The position numbers and the translations under genes are program-made. A stretch of DNA of 64,000 bases, taken from Colwellia sp. PAMC 20917. GTDB taxonomy: Bacteria; Pseudomonadota; Gammaproteobacteria; Enterobacterales; Alteromonadaceae. The DNA lies in contig NZ_CP014944.1 in the NCBI RefSeq assembly GCF_001767295.1, positions 1,798,001 through 1,862,000 on the forward strand. The letters run 5' to 3'. The notes below the pieces were generated by a model. It saw only the letters and a list, made by a program, of their open reading frames with translations, ran no database searches and was not told the origin of the DNA. Shown one piece after another: positions 9,387 to 18,128 of this stretch (position 1 is the stretch's first letter; each line of letters begins with the position of its first letter).

Positions 9387-9926
9387 TTATCCTTTATTCT
9401 TTGAATCTTCTAAAGCTTGCTCTGCTTTTGCTTGCCAAGAGCCTGATTTACCCCCTTCCTTAGTCATCACACGAATACCGTGAATTTCCATTAAAGGGTC
9501 AGCCGCTTTACACATATCAAATAATGTTAAACACGCAACAGCAACCGCTGTTAGGGCTTCCATTTCGACACCCGTTTGTCCGGTTAGTTTACATAAACTT
9601 GTCACATGCACTTGGCTACGTTCTTCATCGATGGTGAAATCAACATTCACTTTAGTTAACATCAACGGATGGCAAAGAGGAATTAAATCACTGCACTTTT
9701 TTGCCGCTTGAATACCGGCAATGCGAGCAACAGAAAATACATCACCCTTTTTATTATCACCTTGGGTAATTAACGACAAGGTATGTGCCGACATTTGAAT
9801 ATAACCTTCGGCAGTCGCAGAGCGTGACGTCAGCGCTTTATCGGTGACATCAACCATATTTGCTTCACCACGTTTATTGACATGGCTTAAGGCGCTAACA
9901 TGGTTATTATTTGCTAAAGTAGTCAT
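9387..9926 (-). CDS. moaC: Cyclic pyranopterin monophosphate synthase MoaC
   Basis: MoaC converts the MoaA product 3',8-cyclo-GTP into cyclic pyranopterin monophosphate, the first stable intermediate of the cofactor pathway. The 179 residues contain MVDVTDKALTSRSATAEG, CSDLIPLCHPLMLTKV and GQTGVEMEALTAVAVACLTLFDMCKA, all strongly conserved in the family, and KEGGKSG near the end. The N-terminus is about 20 residues longer than E. coli MoaC, so translation could begin further in, but the ATG overlaps the moaB stop by one base and is kept. Confidence 0.95.
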   Translation of the reverse strand: MTTLANNNHVSALSHVNKRGEANMVDVTDKALTSRSATAEGYIQMSAHTLSLITQGDNKKGDVFSVARIAGIQAAKKCSDLIPLCHPLMLTKVNVDFTIDEERSQVHVTSLCKLTGQTGVEMEALTAVAVACLTLFDMCKAADPLMEIHGIRVMTKEGGKSGSWQAKAEQALEDSKNKG

Positions 9927-10468
9927 TAGTCACGCGTCTCACAAACTTCTGCCATTTTTAAATGAGGTACAAAATTACAAGGGCGATGGCTCGCATCAAG
10001 TTGCTCTTTAATGAGTTTATCCCAAGCAGTACGACAAGCATTAGTTGAGCCCGGTACACATAAAATAACAGTACTGTTAGCAATGCCACCAAACGCTCGC
10101 GACTGAATTGTCGACGTGCCAATTTCATCAAGCGAAATAGCCCGGAAAACTTCACCAAAACCTTCGACATTTTTATCAAATAAAGGCATTAAGGCTTCAG
10201 GAGTATTATCACGAGCAGTAAATCCGGTGCCGCCGGTCGAAATTATCGCTTGGACATTATCATCAGCAATCCATTTTGAAACAATGGCGCGTAGTTGATA
10301 AACGTCATCTTTAACAATCACTTTATCGGCAAGTTTATGACCTGCTTTAGTTAAGCGTTCAACAAGTACTTGCCCTGATGTGTCATTTGATTCATCACGG
10401 GTATCAGAAACAGTTAATACCGCAATTGATAAGGGAATAAAAGCGTTACCGCTATGTAAAGAGCTCAT
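9926..10468 (-). CDS. moaB: Molybdenum cofactor biosynthesis protein MoaB
   Basis: A 180-residue MogA/MoaB-fold protein. It shows AVLTVSDTRDESNDTSGQVL at the N-terminus and the molybdopterin-binding motif IISTGGTGFTARDNTPEA. MoaB/MogA enzymes adenylate molybdopterin before metal insertion. No separate mogA occurs in the visible operon, so this protein may do that step here; that is inference. 57 bp separate it from mobA, the widest gap in the operon, and its end overlaps moaC. Confidence 0.93.
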   Translation of the reverse strand: MSSLHSGNAFIPLSIAVLTVSDTRDESNDTSGQVLVERLTKAGHKLADKVIVKDDVYQLRAIVSKWIADDNVQAIISTGGTGFTARDNTPEALMPLFDKNVEGFGEVFRAISLDEIGTSTIQSRAFGGIANSTVILCVPGSTNACRTAWDKLIKEQLDASHRPCNFVPHLKMAEVCETRD

Positions 10469-10525
10469 GATTTTTCCTAAATTTTATTAGTTTTCTGTCA
10501 ATTGTTAAATAAAAAACGCAAAAAT

Positions 10526-11179
10526 TCACACAGAAAAGCGTTGCTGCGCTTGTTGCCATTCTTGCGGTGTATTGGTATTAAATAAACACTGTGGTGACTT
10601 TACAGCTAAAACTTGATGTGGCACTTGTGCAAACATCGAACGAATAGACGGACCATTTTTATTAGGGTTGTTTTTTTCGCTTAACGCACCTTTATTATCT
10701 TGCAGATACTGGAGGAAATGCGTGGTAAAGAATTGCTCAACAAAAGCATTGTTAGGTAAATAAAGTGGTAAAAAATGATCAGAAAAAAAGCAGGCTTTTT
10801 GAGCTAATTCACCTTTTATTTTTAACTGCGCAAGTGTTTCCTTGGTCATTAAAGGTAAATCAACCGGTAATATCAATAATGATTTAGGTTGGTATTTTTT
10901 AATAACACTGTAAATACCCCCCATAGGGCCAAGTTCTGCAAATTGATCAGTTACAAAATTTTCGCTGTTAACATCAATCCCATCAGTGCTTCCACTGACA
11001 ACAATGTTATTAATACCAATATTTTTCAGTAGGTTCTTACTGAAACTGAGCATATTTTCTTGGCCATTTACTGCCGTCTTATTACGCATTAACAACGCTT
11101 TATTGCTGCCCATACGAGAAGATTTTCCACCCGCTAGCACTACGCCTAAACATCCTTGATTAAACAAAGCTGCATTCAT
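10526..11179 (-). CDS. mobA: Molybdenum cofactor guanylyltransferase MobA
   Basis: MobA attaches GMP to the cofactor to make the bis-MGD form used by DMSO reductase-type enzymes. GVVLAGGKSSRMGSNKALL near residue 12 is the GTP-binding signature, and LLILPVDLPLMT is the metal-binding region. I start it at the ATG complementary to 11177-11179 (MNAALFNQ), directly after the moaA stop; the longer frame from 11215 would run inside moaA. The predicted length is about 217 residues. Presence of mobA implies the cell makes MGD-type molybdoenzymes, none of which are in this window. Confidence 0.9.
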   Translation of the reverse strand: MNAALFNQGCLGVVLAGGKSSRMGSNKALLMRNKTAVNGQENMLSFSKNLLKNIGINNIVVSGSTDGIDVNSENFVTDQFAELGPMGGIYSVIKKYQPKSLLILPVDLPLMTKETLAQLKIKGELAQKACFFSDHFLPLYLPNNAFVEQFFTTHFLQYLQDNKGALSEKNNPNKNGPSIRSMFAQVPHQVLAVKSPQCLFNTNTPQEWQQAQQRFSV

Positions 11180-11180
11180 C

Positions 11181-12152
11181 TTAGCCACCCAACATCGCAA
11201 GGTTTTTGGTGGCACCGGTGAGTTTATCTTGCAGAAAATGTGTGGCTTTTTTATCGGTCATCATCGCGCGAATCTGTGCTTTCAATGGCTCAATATCATC
11301 TTGCTGTAAATACTCTTTTAACGGTAAACCTTCTTCGGTAAATAAGCATAAATGTAATTTACCTAATGAACTTATCCGCAAACGATTACAAGTACTACAA
11401 AAGTCTTTACTGTACGGCATAATTAAACCAATTTTACCTTGATAATCAGGATGATAAAACTCTTGTGCTGGGCCTGCTGCTTTATCGTTAACTACAGGTA
11501 ACCAACCATCTAATATTAGATTTTGCTTAATACGTGCACCCTGTACATGTTGTGCATCAAAAAATTCTTGGTTATCACCGGTTTGCATTAATTCAATAAA
11601 GCGTAATGTCACCGGAGTCACTTTCAGCCAATCGAGAAAAGTTTTAATGTCGTGACCGTTGTATTCGCGCATTAATACAGTATTAATTTTAATTGTTGCA
11701 CGACCGTCTGCCAACGCCATATCTATGCCTTTTAAAATATGGGGTAACTTATTATGGCCGGTGATTGAATGGAACATGCGCGGGTCAAGACTATCAATAC
11801 TGATATTAATCGCGTCAATTCCTGCATCTAACCAGCCTTGCAGATGTTCAGGTAATTTATAACCATTAGTGGTTATCGCGACTTTTTTAATACCAGGCGT
11901 TTGCTTACAAGCAGCAATAATTTCAGGTAAGTCTTTTCGCAGTGAAGGTTCGCCACCGGTTATACGGATTTTCTCTGTACCCATTTGAGCAAAAGCGTTG
12001 GCAACACGCTTAATTTCGTCAAAGGATAGAAAATCACGGTCATGGTCACACGAATAACCATCAGGTAAGCAATAGGTGCAACGGAAGTTGCAAACGTCAG
12101 TAATAGAGAGGCGCAAGTAATAAAACTTGCGACCGAAGTTGTCTGTTAACAT
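11181..12152 (-). CDS. moaA: GTP 3',8-cyclase MoaA
   Basis: Radical SAM enzyme that starts cofactor synthesis from GTP. The first iron-sulphur cluster motif CNFRCTYC is at residues 21-28, the SAM-contacting RITGGEPSLRKDL follows, and the second cluster motif is in CSTCNRLRISSLGKLHLC. The 323 residues end in LAMLGG; a terminal Gly-Gly is important in MoaA enzymes. It is first in the ten-gene molybdenum operon, directly behind a structured leader that I read as a Moco riboswitch. Confidence 0.96.
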   Translation of the reverse strand: MLTDNFGRKFYYLRLSITDVCNFRCTYCLPDGYSCDHDRDFLSFDEIKRVANAFAQMGTEKIRITGGEPSLRKDLPEIIAACKQTPGIKKVAITTNGYKLPEHLQGWLDAGIDAINISIDSLDPRMFHSITGHNKLPHILKGIDMALADGRATIKINTVLMREYNGHDIKTFLDWLKVTPVTLRFIELMQTGDNQEFFDAQHVQGARIKQNLILDGWLPVVNDKAAGPAQEFYHPDYQGKIGLIMPYSKDFCSTCNRLRISSLGKLHLCLFTEEGLPLKEYLQQDDIEPLKAQIRAMMTDKKATHFLQDKLTGATKNLAMLGG

Positions 12153-12154
12153 CT

Positions 12155-12235
12155 CACCTTTCCAAATGTAGGGAGGCTAACAAGTTTCCTTGTTAACCCT
12201 GGTGGTTATAGCAAAATTACTATTAACCACGGCTT
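12155..12235 (-). promoter_or_regulatory. Probable Moco riboswitch in the moaA leader
   Basis: Read on the minus strand, the 85 bases before the moaA ATG contain a stem GTGGTTAATAG/CTATAACCAC (one bulge). A ten-pair stem GGTTAACAAG/CTTGTTAGCC capped by a GAAA tetraloop follows. Then comes GCCTCCC, a spacer, and GGAAAGGTGAG directly before the start codon. Position, GAAA-capped stem and the CCTCCC/GGAAAGG elements agree with the Moco RNA motif (RF01055) that precedes moaA in gammaproteobacteria and represses it when cofactor is plentiful. The purine-rich end overlaps the ribosome binding site, so control of translation is likely. Recognition is from memory of the family, not a covariance search. 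Confidence 0.75.
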
Positions 12236-12518
12236 AAATAGCATTCTAAAAAAAGATTTAGCTAGAAAAGCTCGGCGAATAATTCATTTAATGAATACAA
12301 GTATAGTAAACTATTTCACTATTAAAATACGGCTAGACGATAAGTAATTTTGATATGCATCAAAAAGTCATCACTTTACACGTATTATTGATAGGTAAAT
12401 TTACGTCATAATAACGTATTCCTATGCTGTTAAGTAAATTGCAATAGGCGCGAATGGGAATAACAAGCAGGCGGTGCTAATTTGCCGTGTAAAATTAAAT
12501 ATAATAAAAGAGTTACTT

Positions 12519-13754
12519 ATGGTTGATTGTTGTTCTGCTCCTGGATTATTACCTTTCGAACAAGCGATGGAAAAAATGTTGTCGGCGATTACGCCGATCG
12601 AAAAAACTGAGTCGGTTTCTTTGGCATTAGGTTTAAATCGTGTGCTAGCTCGCAACATTTCGAGCCCATTAAATGTTCCTCCTCATCATAATTCAGCCAT
12701 GGACGGTTATGCCTTAAAATTGGCAAGTTTACAAACGACCGATACATTAACTATGATTGGCCGGTCAATGGCTGGCGCGCCTTTTCAAGGTGAATGTAAA
12801 ATCGGTGAATGTATTCGTATAATGACAGGTGCAAAATTACCAAGTTGTTGTGATACCGTTGAAATGCAAGAGAACTGCCAAGCAAAAGATACCGGCATTA
12901 CATTTCTAGAAAACCGAGAGTTTAACGATAACATTCGCTTTACCGGTGAAGATATCGCAATAGACCAAGCCGTTTTTAGCCGAGGTAAAAAACTTTCGGC
13001 GATAGATATTGGTGTACTGGCATCTTTAGGTGTACCAACAGTAGAAGTCTATCGTAAAATTACTGTTGCTGTATTAGCAACCGGCGATGAATTAAAATCT
13101 CCGGGCGAAGTCCTTAATGACGGTGATATTTATGAAAGTAATAGCCATGCATTAATTGCGATGTTGACTAAACTGAATGTTACGGTTATAAATTTTGGTA
13201 TTATCGCTGACGATGAACAAGCAATACGCACTGCATTTGAACAAGCCGATCAGCAAGCCGATGTTGTAATTTCCTCAGGAGGTGTTTCTGTAGGTGACGC
13301 CGATTATACTAAGTTGATACTTGAACAATTAGGCGAAATTGGTTTTTGGAAAATAGCCATGAAACCCGGTAAGCCTTTTGCTTTTGGAAAATTACCTAAT
13401 AGTTACTTTTTTGGCTTACCCGGCAACCCTGTTTCAGCCTTGGTCACCGCACATCAATTGGCCGTACCCGCATTATTAAAATTACAGCATGCTCAAGCTA
13501 AAAAGTTACCGCTATTAAAAGTAAAAACAGCCACCCAATTAAATAAGCGCGCCGGACGCATGGACTTTCAACGGGCGATATTGTCAACCAATCACCAAGG
13601 CGAGATGATAGTTACCAGTACAGGTAGTCAAGGCTCAGGAATTTTAACCAGCATGTCGACGGCCAACTGTTATATTGTTTTACCGGCAAACCAAGGCAAC
13701 GTTCCCGCTAATGAAATGGTTAACGTGCAACTATTTGATGATGTTATTCAGTAG
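12519..13754 (+). CDS. moeA: Molybdopterin molybdenumtransferase MoeA
   Basis: MoeA inserts molybdate into adenylated molybdopterin. 411 residues from MVDCCSAPG; an upstream in-frame ATG at 12474 adds 15 residues with no family match. Landmarks are HHNSAMDGYALK, RIMTGAKLP, VAVLATGDEL, the molybdate-binding SSGGVSVGDADYT, and KIAMKPGKPFAFG followed by GLPGNPVSA. It is divergent from the moaA operon across about 365 bp that hold the riboswitch and both promoters. Confidence 0.95.
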   Translation: MVDCCSAPGLLPFEQAMEKMLSAITPIEKTESVSLALGLNRVLARNISSPLNVPPHHNSAMDGYALKLASLQTTDTLTMIGRSMAGAPFQGECKIGECIRIMTGAKLPSCCDTVEMQENCQAKDTGITFLENREFNDNIRFTGEDIAIDQAVFSRGKKLSAIDIGVLASLGVPTVEVYRKITVAVLATGDELKSPGEVLNDGDIYESNSHALIAMLTKLNVTVINFGIIADDEQAIRTAFEQADQQADVVISSGGVSVGDADYTKLILEQLGEIGFWKIAMKPGKPFAFGKLPNSYFFGLPGNPVSALVTAHQLAVPALLKLQHAQAKKLPLLKVKTATQLNKRAGRMDFQRAILSTNHQGEMIVTSTGSQGSGILTSMSTANCYIVLPANQGNVPANEMVNVQLFDDVIQ

Positions 13755-13789
13755 CATTATCTATTTTTAGCTTGTTATGAACACACAAT

Positions 13790-14488
13790 ATGACGATTAA
13801 AATATATTGCCTGCCGGGTACCATGTGCGATCAACGTCTGTGGCAGGCTTGCATCACTTACTTACCTGAAAATGTGGAGCTTATCCACATTGCCATCCCC
13901 GTGGAAAATAGTATTGATAAAATAGTCACTGCGCTTGAACAAAAACTCCCAGTAGGAAAAATAAATTTAGCGGGTTTTTCTTTAGGGGGATATATCGCGT
14001 CGGCTTTTGCGCTGAAATATCCTAATAAAATTAACAAACTACTGCTTATTTCTAATATGTCTTATTTGTTGCCACCCGCTCAATTAAAAGAGCGCATCCG
14101 CACGATTGCTTATGTAAAGTTGCATGGTTACTCAGGCATCACCAGCAAACGTATAACTGCCCTGCTGCATCCAAGCAAACACAACAATCAAGACATCATT
14201 AACTGTATTCGAGCAATGGATATTGAGTTGGGTAAGGATACACTTATCCATCAATTAACAGTGACCACCCAACGCGAGAATTTATTAGTAAAACTTCCTA
14301 CGCTTGCCATCCCCATTCAGTTCTTAATTGGTGATAATGACTCGCTGGTTACGTTAACGCGCATTACCACTATTTTAACGCAATCACCGCTGATTTCTTT
14401 AATAACACTTGCCGACACCGGCCATATGTTACCGCTTGAACAACCAGAAAAGTGTGCTGGCAATATGATTCGTTTTTTTATCGAGTAA
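13790..14488 (+). CDS. Alpha/beta hydrolase
   Basis: A 232-residue alpha/beta-hydrolase fold protein. It has the nucleophile elbow GFSLGGYIAS (Ser near residue 66), an oxyanion segment YCLPGTMCDQRLW at the N-terminus, and a C-terminal DTGHMLPLEQPE that supplies the catalytic histidine. An acid residue in LIGDNDSLV completes the triad. It resembles small esterases of the MenH/BioH type, but the substrate cannot be told. It lies 35 bp after moeA and may be cotranscribed; a molybdenum role is not implied. Confidence 0.8.
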   Translation: MTIKIYCLPGTMCDQRLWQACITYLPENVELIHIAIPVENSIDKIVTALEQKLPVGKINLAGFSLGGYIASAFALKYPNKINKLLLISNMSYLLPPAQLKERIRTIAYVKLHGYSGITSKRITALLHPSKHNNQDIINCIRAMDIELGKDTLIHQLTVTTQRENLLVKLPTLAIPIQFLIGDNDSLVTLTRITTILTQSPLISLITLADTGHMLPLEQPEKCAGNMIRFFIE

Positions 14489-14542
14489 TAAGCATTTAAA
14501 CAAGGTAAAATGGCGTATTATTTTTATGCCAAGGAATTCCCG

Positions 14543-15925
14543 TTGAGCCAGCTTAGTTTTTCCACCTTACAACTCAAACCTGAGTTAATTCAAAATTTAG
14601 AGTCTATGGGTTATCAACAGATGACCGACATTCAAGCCCAAAGCTTGCCAACTATTATTGCCGGTGGTGACGTTATTGCCCAAGGTAAAACAGGCTCTGG
14701 TAAAACCGCTGCCTTTGGCCTAGGTGTTTTAGAAAAACTAGACGTAAAACGTTTTCGTATTCAAACACTGATCCTTTGTCCAACACGTGAATTAGCTGAC
14801 CAAGTAGCGAAAGAAATTCGTAAATTAGCCCGTGCCATCCATAACATAAAAATATTGACCCTTTGTGGCGGTATGCCTTTTGGCCCGCAAGTTGGTTCTT
14901 TAGAGCATGGTGCTCATATCATTGTTGGCACGCCAGGAAGAATTGAAGATCATTTAGGTAAAGGCACATTAAAATTAGACGATGTGAATATGCTAGTGCT
15001 CGATGAAGCCGACCGTATGCTAGAAATGGGCTTCCAAGCCTCCGTTGACTTTATTATTAGCCAAATTCCTCAACAACGACAAACCTTATTATTTAGTGCA
15101 ACTTACCCTGCAGAAATTGCCGATATTGCTAAAAAAATAATGCAATCACCAACCAAGGTAACCGTTGAGGGAAATCACGAAGAAAGCACCATATCACAGC
15201 ATTTTTATAAGGTGGAGAATGACAGCGAGCGTATCGACGGTATCCGTTTATTGTTATTAAAGCATCAACCCGAATCAAGTATCGTTTTTTGTAACACCAA
15301 AAAAGACGTACAAATTGTTGTCAATGAACTACGTAATTACGGTTTTAATGTTCAAGATTTACATGGCGATTTAGAGCAAAGAGATCGTACCGAAGTATTA
15401 GTTCGCTTTGCCAATAAGAGTATTTCAATTTTAGTCGCCACCGATGTTGCCGCGCGTGGTTTAGACATTGATGCGCTAGATGCCGTATTTAATTATCATA
15501 TCGCTCGTGATAGCGAAATTCATGTACACCGTATTGGCCGTACAGGCCGAGCGGGTAGCACAGGTATTGCTTGTTCTTTTTTCAGTGAAAAAGAAAGCTA
15601 CAAAATAGGTTTATTAGAAGATTACCTTGACCGAACTATCGAAGGCGAATTACTGCCAGACGCTAGTGTATTAAACGCCTCGGTGTATTCTCCGAAAATG
15701 GCAACGATACAAATAGATGGCGGTAAAAAACAAAAAGTACGTGCGGGCGATATCCTTGGCGCTCTAACTGGCGATAAAACTATTTCAGCTAGCGAAGTGG
15801 GAAAAATTCAATTATCAGATAACTGGGCTTATGTAGCTGTAAGTCGAAAGTTTGCCAAACAAGCCTTCAAAAAACTCAGTGACGGCAAGTTAAAAGGTCG
15901 TAAATTTAGAGTGAGATTACTATAG
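14543..15925 (+). CDS. dbpA: ATP-dependent RNA helicase DbpA
   Basis: DEAD-box helicase for 50S ribosome assembly, activated by 23S rRNA hairpin 92. Motifs: Q-motif in MTDIQAQSLP, Walker A AQGKTGSGKT, PTRELA, GTPGR, DEAD, SAT, DVAARGLD and HRIGRTGRAG. The last 75 residues form the DbpA RNA-binding domain (KVRAGDILGALTG, RKFAKQAFKKL). I favour the TTG start at 14543, which has AAGGA seven bases upstream and matches where family members begin (LSQLSFSTL). An ATG at 14510, also with AAGG upstream, would add 11 residues. Confidence 0.92.
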   Translation: MSQLSFSTLQLKPELIQNLESMGYQQMTDIQAQSLPTIIAGGDVIAQGKTGSGKTAAFGLGVLEKLDVKRFRIQTLILCPTRELADQVAKEIRKLARAIHNIKILTLCGGMPFGPQVGSLEHGAHIIVGTPGRIEDHLGKGTLKLDDVNMLVLDEADRMLEMGFQASVDFIISQIPQQRQTLLFSATYPAEIADIAKKIMQSPTKVTVEGNHEESTISQHFYKVENDSERIDGIRLLLLKHQPESSIVFCNTKKDVQIVVNELRNYGFNVQDLHGDLEQRDRTEVLVRFANKSISILVATDVAARGLDIDALDAVFNYHIARDSEIHVHRIGRTGRAGSTGIACSFFSEKESYKIGLLEDYLDRTIEGELLPDASVLNASVYSPKMATIQIDGGKKQKVRAGDILGALTGDKTISASEVGKIQLSDNWAYVAVSRKFAKQAFKKLSDGKLKGRKFRVRLL

Positions 15926-15956
15926 TAACTATCGGTTAAAACAGTATTTATCAATA

Positions 15957-15998
15957 ACGAGGTTTTATAAAATGATTGTATTTTAATGAAAACCTCGT
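15957..15998. terminator. Long hairpin downstream of dbpA
   Basis: Perfect 10-base arms ACGAGGTTTT and AAAACCTCGT enclose a second inverted pair TAAAAT/ATTTTA around a 6-base loop. It lies between the dbpA stop and the yebG promoter region, so it probably ends dbpA transcription, although no clean T-tract follows on the plus strand. Confidence 0.5.
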
Positions 15999-16002
15999 AT
16001 GA

Positions 16003-16022
16003 TACTGTTGTTTTGTACAGTT
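16003..16022. promoter_or_regulatory. LexA (SOS) box upstream of yebG
   Basis: The sequence TACTGTTGTTTTGTACAGTT matches the LexA consensus CTGT-N8-ACAG perfectly and sits about 80 bp before the yebG start. E. coli yebG is a known SOS gene, so DNA-damage induction is very likely here too. Confidence 0.88.
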
Positions 16023-16101
16023 AATTTTGATTGTATAAGCGGTTTTAAATCGTATATGATAAAACCATCAAGCGTAATATTGATCCTATAAGGGAAAAAA
16101 A

Positions 16102-16467
16102 ATGGCAGTTGAAAGTCGATTTGTCGTCATTAGACAAGGTGTGGAGGTAGAAACATTCATGGATAAAAAAGCAGCAGACGAGTATGACAAAATGCTTGAT
16201 ATGGCTGACAGCTTAGCCGAGATGTTTGAAGCCAGCAGCTTTAATATTGATGAAAAAGTGCGTGAAGAACTCTGTATTTATCTAGCTAAGAATCGTGAAG
16301 ATGTGCTTGTTGCTTTGCAAGCTAAGAAAGCTAAGCCAGAGACTGCTGCTAAAAAGAACGTTACAGCACCAGTTGAAACAGTAAATAGCACTGACTCGTC
16401 GCCAGAAATTGAAGCAACAGCAAAAGTAAAAGCGCCACGTAAGGCTAAAGCGAGCACAAGTAAATAA
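16102..16467 (+). CDS. yebG: DNA damage-inducible protein YebG
   Basis: A 121-residue protein whose first 75 residues match YebG: MAVESRFVVIRQGVEVETF, KKAADEYDKMLDMADSLAEM and the segment DEKVREELCIYLAKNREDV. YebG is an SOS-induced protein of unclear function. The C-terminal 45 residues are a lysine/alanine-rich tail (APRKAKASTSK) suggesting nucleic acid contact. A LexA box lies upstream. The preceding AGGGAAAA is a usable ribosome binding site. It is monocistronic or read into the downstream peptidase gene 55 bp away. Confidence 0.9.
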   Translation: MAVESRFVVIRQGVEVETFMDKKAADEYDKMLDMADSLAEMFEASSFNIDEKVREELCIYLAKNREDVLVALQAKKAKPETAAKKNVTAPVETVNSTDSSPEIEATAKVKAPRKAKASTSK

Positions 16468-16522
16468 AGTGCGCTGTACTGGTTTGAATTTATCTTTACT
16501 TAACACTAGATAATATTGAATT

Positions 16523-17236
16523 ATGTTGTCATATCAGCTCATTCGTAGCGTTAAAAGAAAAACGGTTGGCTTACAAGTTAAGCACGGAAAAATTATAATC
16601 CGTGCGCCAAAATATGTTTCTGAAGATGATATAGCGAACATTGTTAAATCAAAAAGTCTTTGGCTACACAGAAAAATTGCCGAGCAAAACGCACAACCTG
16701 CCAGTCAAAATAATCATTATCAAAAAGATAGCCAATTGCTTATTAATGGCGAACTTAAAACACTGGATATTCATTATGGTCTATTTCCAGAAATAACGCT
16801 TCATCAAGATACCATCATAGCGACTCTCGCTAGTAAATTAAAAATCAAAATAGCTGATGATATAAAAACCCGAGATAAATATGTAAAGCAACAACTTGAA
16901 GCTTGGTTAAAGCAGCAAACTTATGCTTATATTGATGAAAACTTATCTCTTTACGCGGAAAAAATTGGTGTTTTACCCAAATCGTTTAAAGTCAGATTGT
17001 ACAAGTCTAGATGGGGCAGCTGTAATAGTCGAAGTGAACTTAGTTTCAGTTCTTTATTAGCCATGACGCCTAAATGGATTATCGATTATGTAATAGTTCA
17101 CGAGCTTTGTCATCTTAGGCACATGAATCACTCAACTAAGTTTTGGCAATTAGTGGCGCTTAACTACCCTAACTACGATTCAGCTAAAGCATGGTTAAAA
17201 TCCCACCAAAACCAATTACAATGGCCGACTATTTAA
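16523..17236 (+). CDS. YgjP-like (DUF45/M48-type) metallopeptidase domain protein
   Basis: A 237-residue protein with a zinc-peptidase signature VHELCHLRHMNHSTKFW near residue 193. The HExxH histidines plus the later His and Trp match the YgjP/DUF45 family. The preceding KSRWGSCNSRSELSFS segment is also characteristic. E. coli YgjP and relatives are found near restriction or UTP-related genes, and their substrate is poorly known. Nothing nearby points to a partner. The start ATG has no strong ribosome binding site. Confidence 0.82.
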   Translation: MLSYQLIRSVKRKTVGLQVKHGKIIIRAPKYVSEDDIANIVKSKSLWLHRKIAEQNAQPASQNNHYQKDSQLLINGELKTLDIHYGLFPEITLHQDTIIATLASKLKIKIADDIKTRDKYVKQQLEAWLKQQTYAYIDENLSLYAEKIGVLPKSFKVRLYKSRWGSCNSRSELSFSSLLAMTPKWIIDYVIVHELCHLRHMNHSTKFWQLVALNYPNYDSAKAWLKSHQNQLQWPTI

Positions 17237-17762
17237 TGGTCATAATATCCTCGTAGGGGATAAATGAGCGAACAAATAAATATTTTTATAAAGAAAATAA
17301 AATCAATTCTGTATTAGCCTAATAAAATTCACAACAATTTCCTCAGCTTACATTATATTGTGGCACGAATATCGCTTAGTATTTGAGTACTAATTTAAAT
17401 TCACAAGATATGACAATTTATTAACCATTGTTATAATCAATAGATGAAGAGATAAACGATGAAATTCAAAACATACAGCTGGAAAGCTATTGCGATTTAT
17501 ACCCTTTCGACAATAATGTCTATCGTGTTAATTAACCTAATAATCACCTTCTAAACAGGTAAAAAATAAAAGTATCATGGAAAGATTATCACTAATTTTT
17601 GACCGTATTATTTTTAGTTTGTTGTTATATTGTGCAATGATTAGAGAGATCTTCATTAAAAGCATAAAAAATCAGCATTTTTGTACTTTATTAATTAACA
17701 GTACCGCTTATTTAAGGTAGATTAGCGTTATAAAATAAAAAAAATAAAGGATTACCGATTAC
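17237..17762. other. 526-bp gap before the receiver operon
   Basis: AT-rich spacer. It holds one possible 31-codon membrane peptide at 17459-17554 and a 47-codon frame at 17577-17720 that I do not trust. The promoter of the following three-gene signalling operon should lie in the last 100 bp. No repeats or RNA genes seen. Confidence 0.5.
17459..17554 (+). CDS. Possible 31-residue single-span membrane peptide
   Basis: A short frame starting ATGAAATTC with GAAGAG nine bases upstream. It encodes a basic N-terminus (MKFKTYSWK) followed by about 20 continuous hydrophobic residues (IAIYTLSTIMSIVLINLIIT). The shape is that of a small membrane protein. There is no homology evidence and the AT-rich setting makes such frames easy to find by chance. 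Confidence 0.35.
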   Translation: MKFKTYSWKAIAIYTLSTIMSIVLINLIITF

Positions 17763-18128
17763 ATGAGCTTTTCAGTTCTTGTTTGTGATGACTCTAATAT
17801 GGCCCGTAAACAAGTTTTACGTAGCTTACCAGAGCAACTATCAGCTAATGCGCAATTAGCAAAAAATGGTCAAGAAGCTGTTGAACTTTTACGCAGTCAA
17901 GTATTTGACATTCTATTTCTTGACCTTACTATGCCTGTTCTAGATGGCTTAGGTGTACTTCAAACCCTAAAAGATGAAAACATTACACCGGCAATTTTTG
18001 TTATATCAGCCGATATACAACCAGAAATGCAAAGTAAAGTACTTGAACTCGGTGCCAAAGCTTTTTTACGTAAACCAGTTGAATTAGAAGTCCTTAACAC
18101 TAACCTAAGAAATCATGGTTTTTTATGA
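17763..18128 (+). CDS. Single-domain response regulator (CheY-like)
   Basis: A 121-residue receiver with no output domain. The acidic pair is in VCDDSN, the phosphoacceptor Asp in FLDLTMPVLDG, the switch Ser in FVISAD, and the conserved Lys in LRKPVE, so it should be a working phosphorylation domain. Single-domain receivers act by binding partners or passing phosphate. It overlaps the next gene by four bases (ATGA), and that gene encodes a CheC/CheX-type phosphatase. The likely job is a phospho-signal that the phosphatase removes and the downstream cyclase reads out. The cognate kinase is not in the window. Confidence 0.88.
   Translation: MSFSVLVCDDSNMARKQVLRSLPEQLSANAQLAKNGQEAVELLRSQVFDILFLDLTMPVLDGLGVLQTLKDENITPAIFVISADIQPEMQSKVLELGAKAFLRKPVELEVLNTNLRNHGFL

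Noticed and set aside
17577-17720. 47-codon frame before the receiver operon
   Set aside because: Weak start, no ribosome binding site and a mixed composition; more likely chance.
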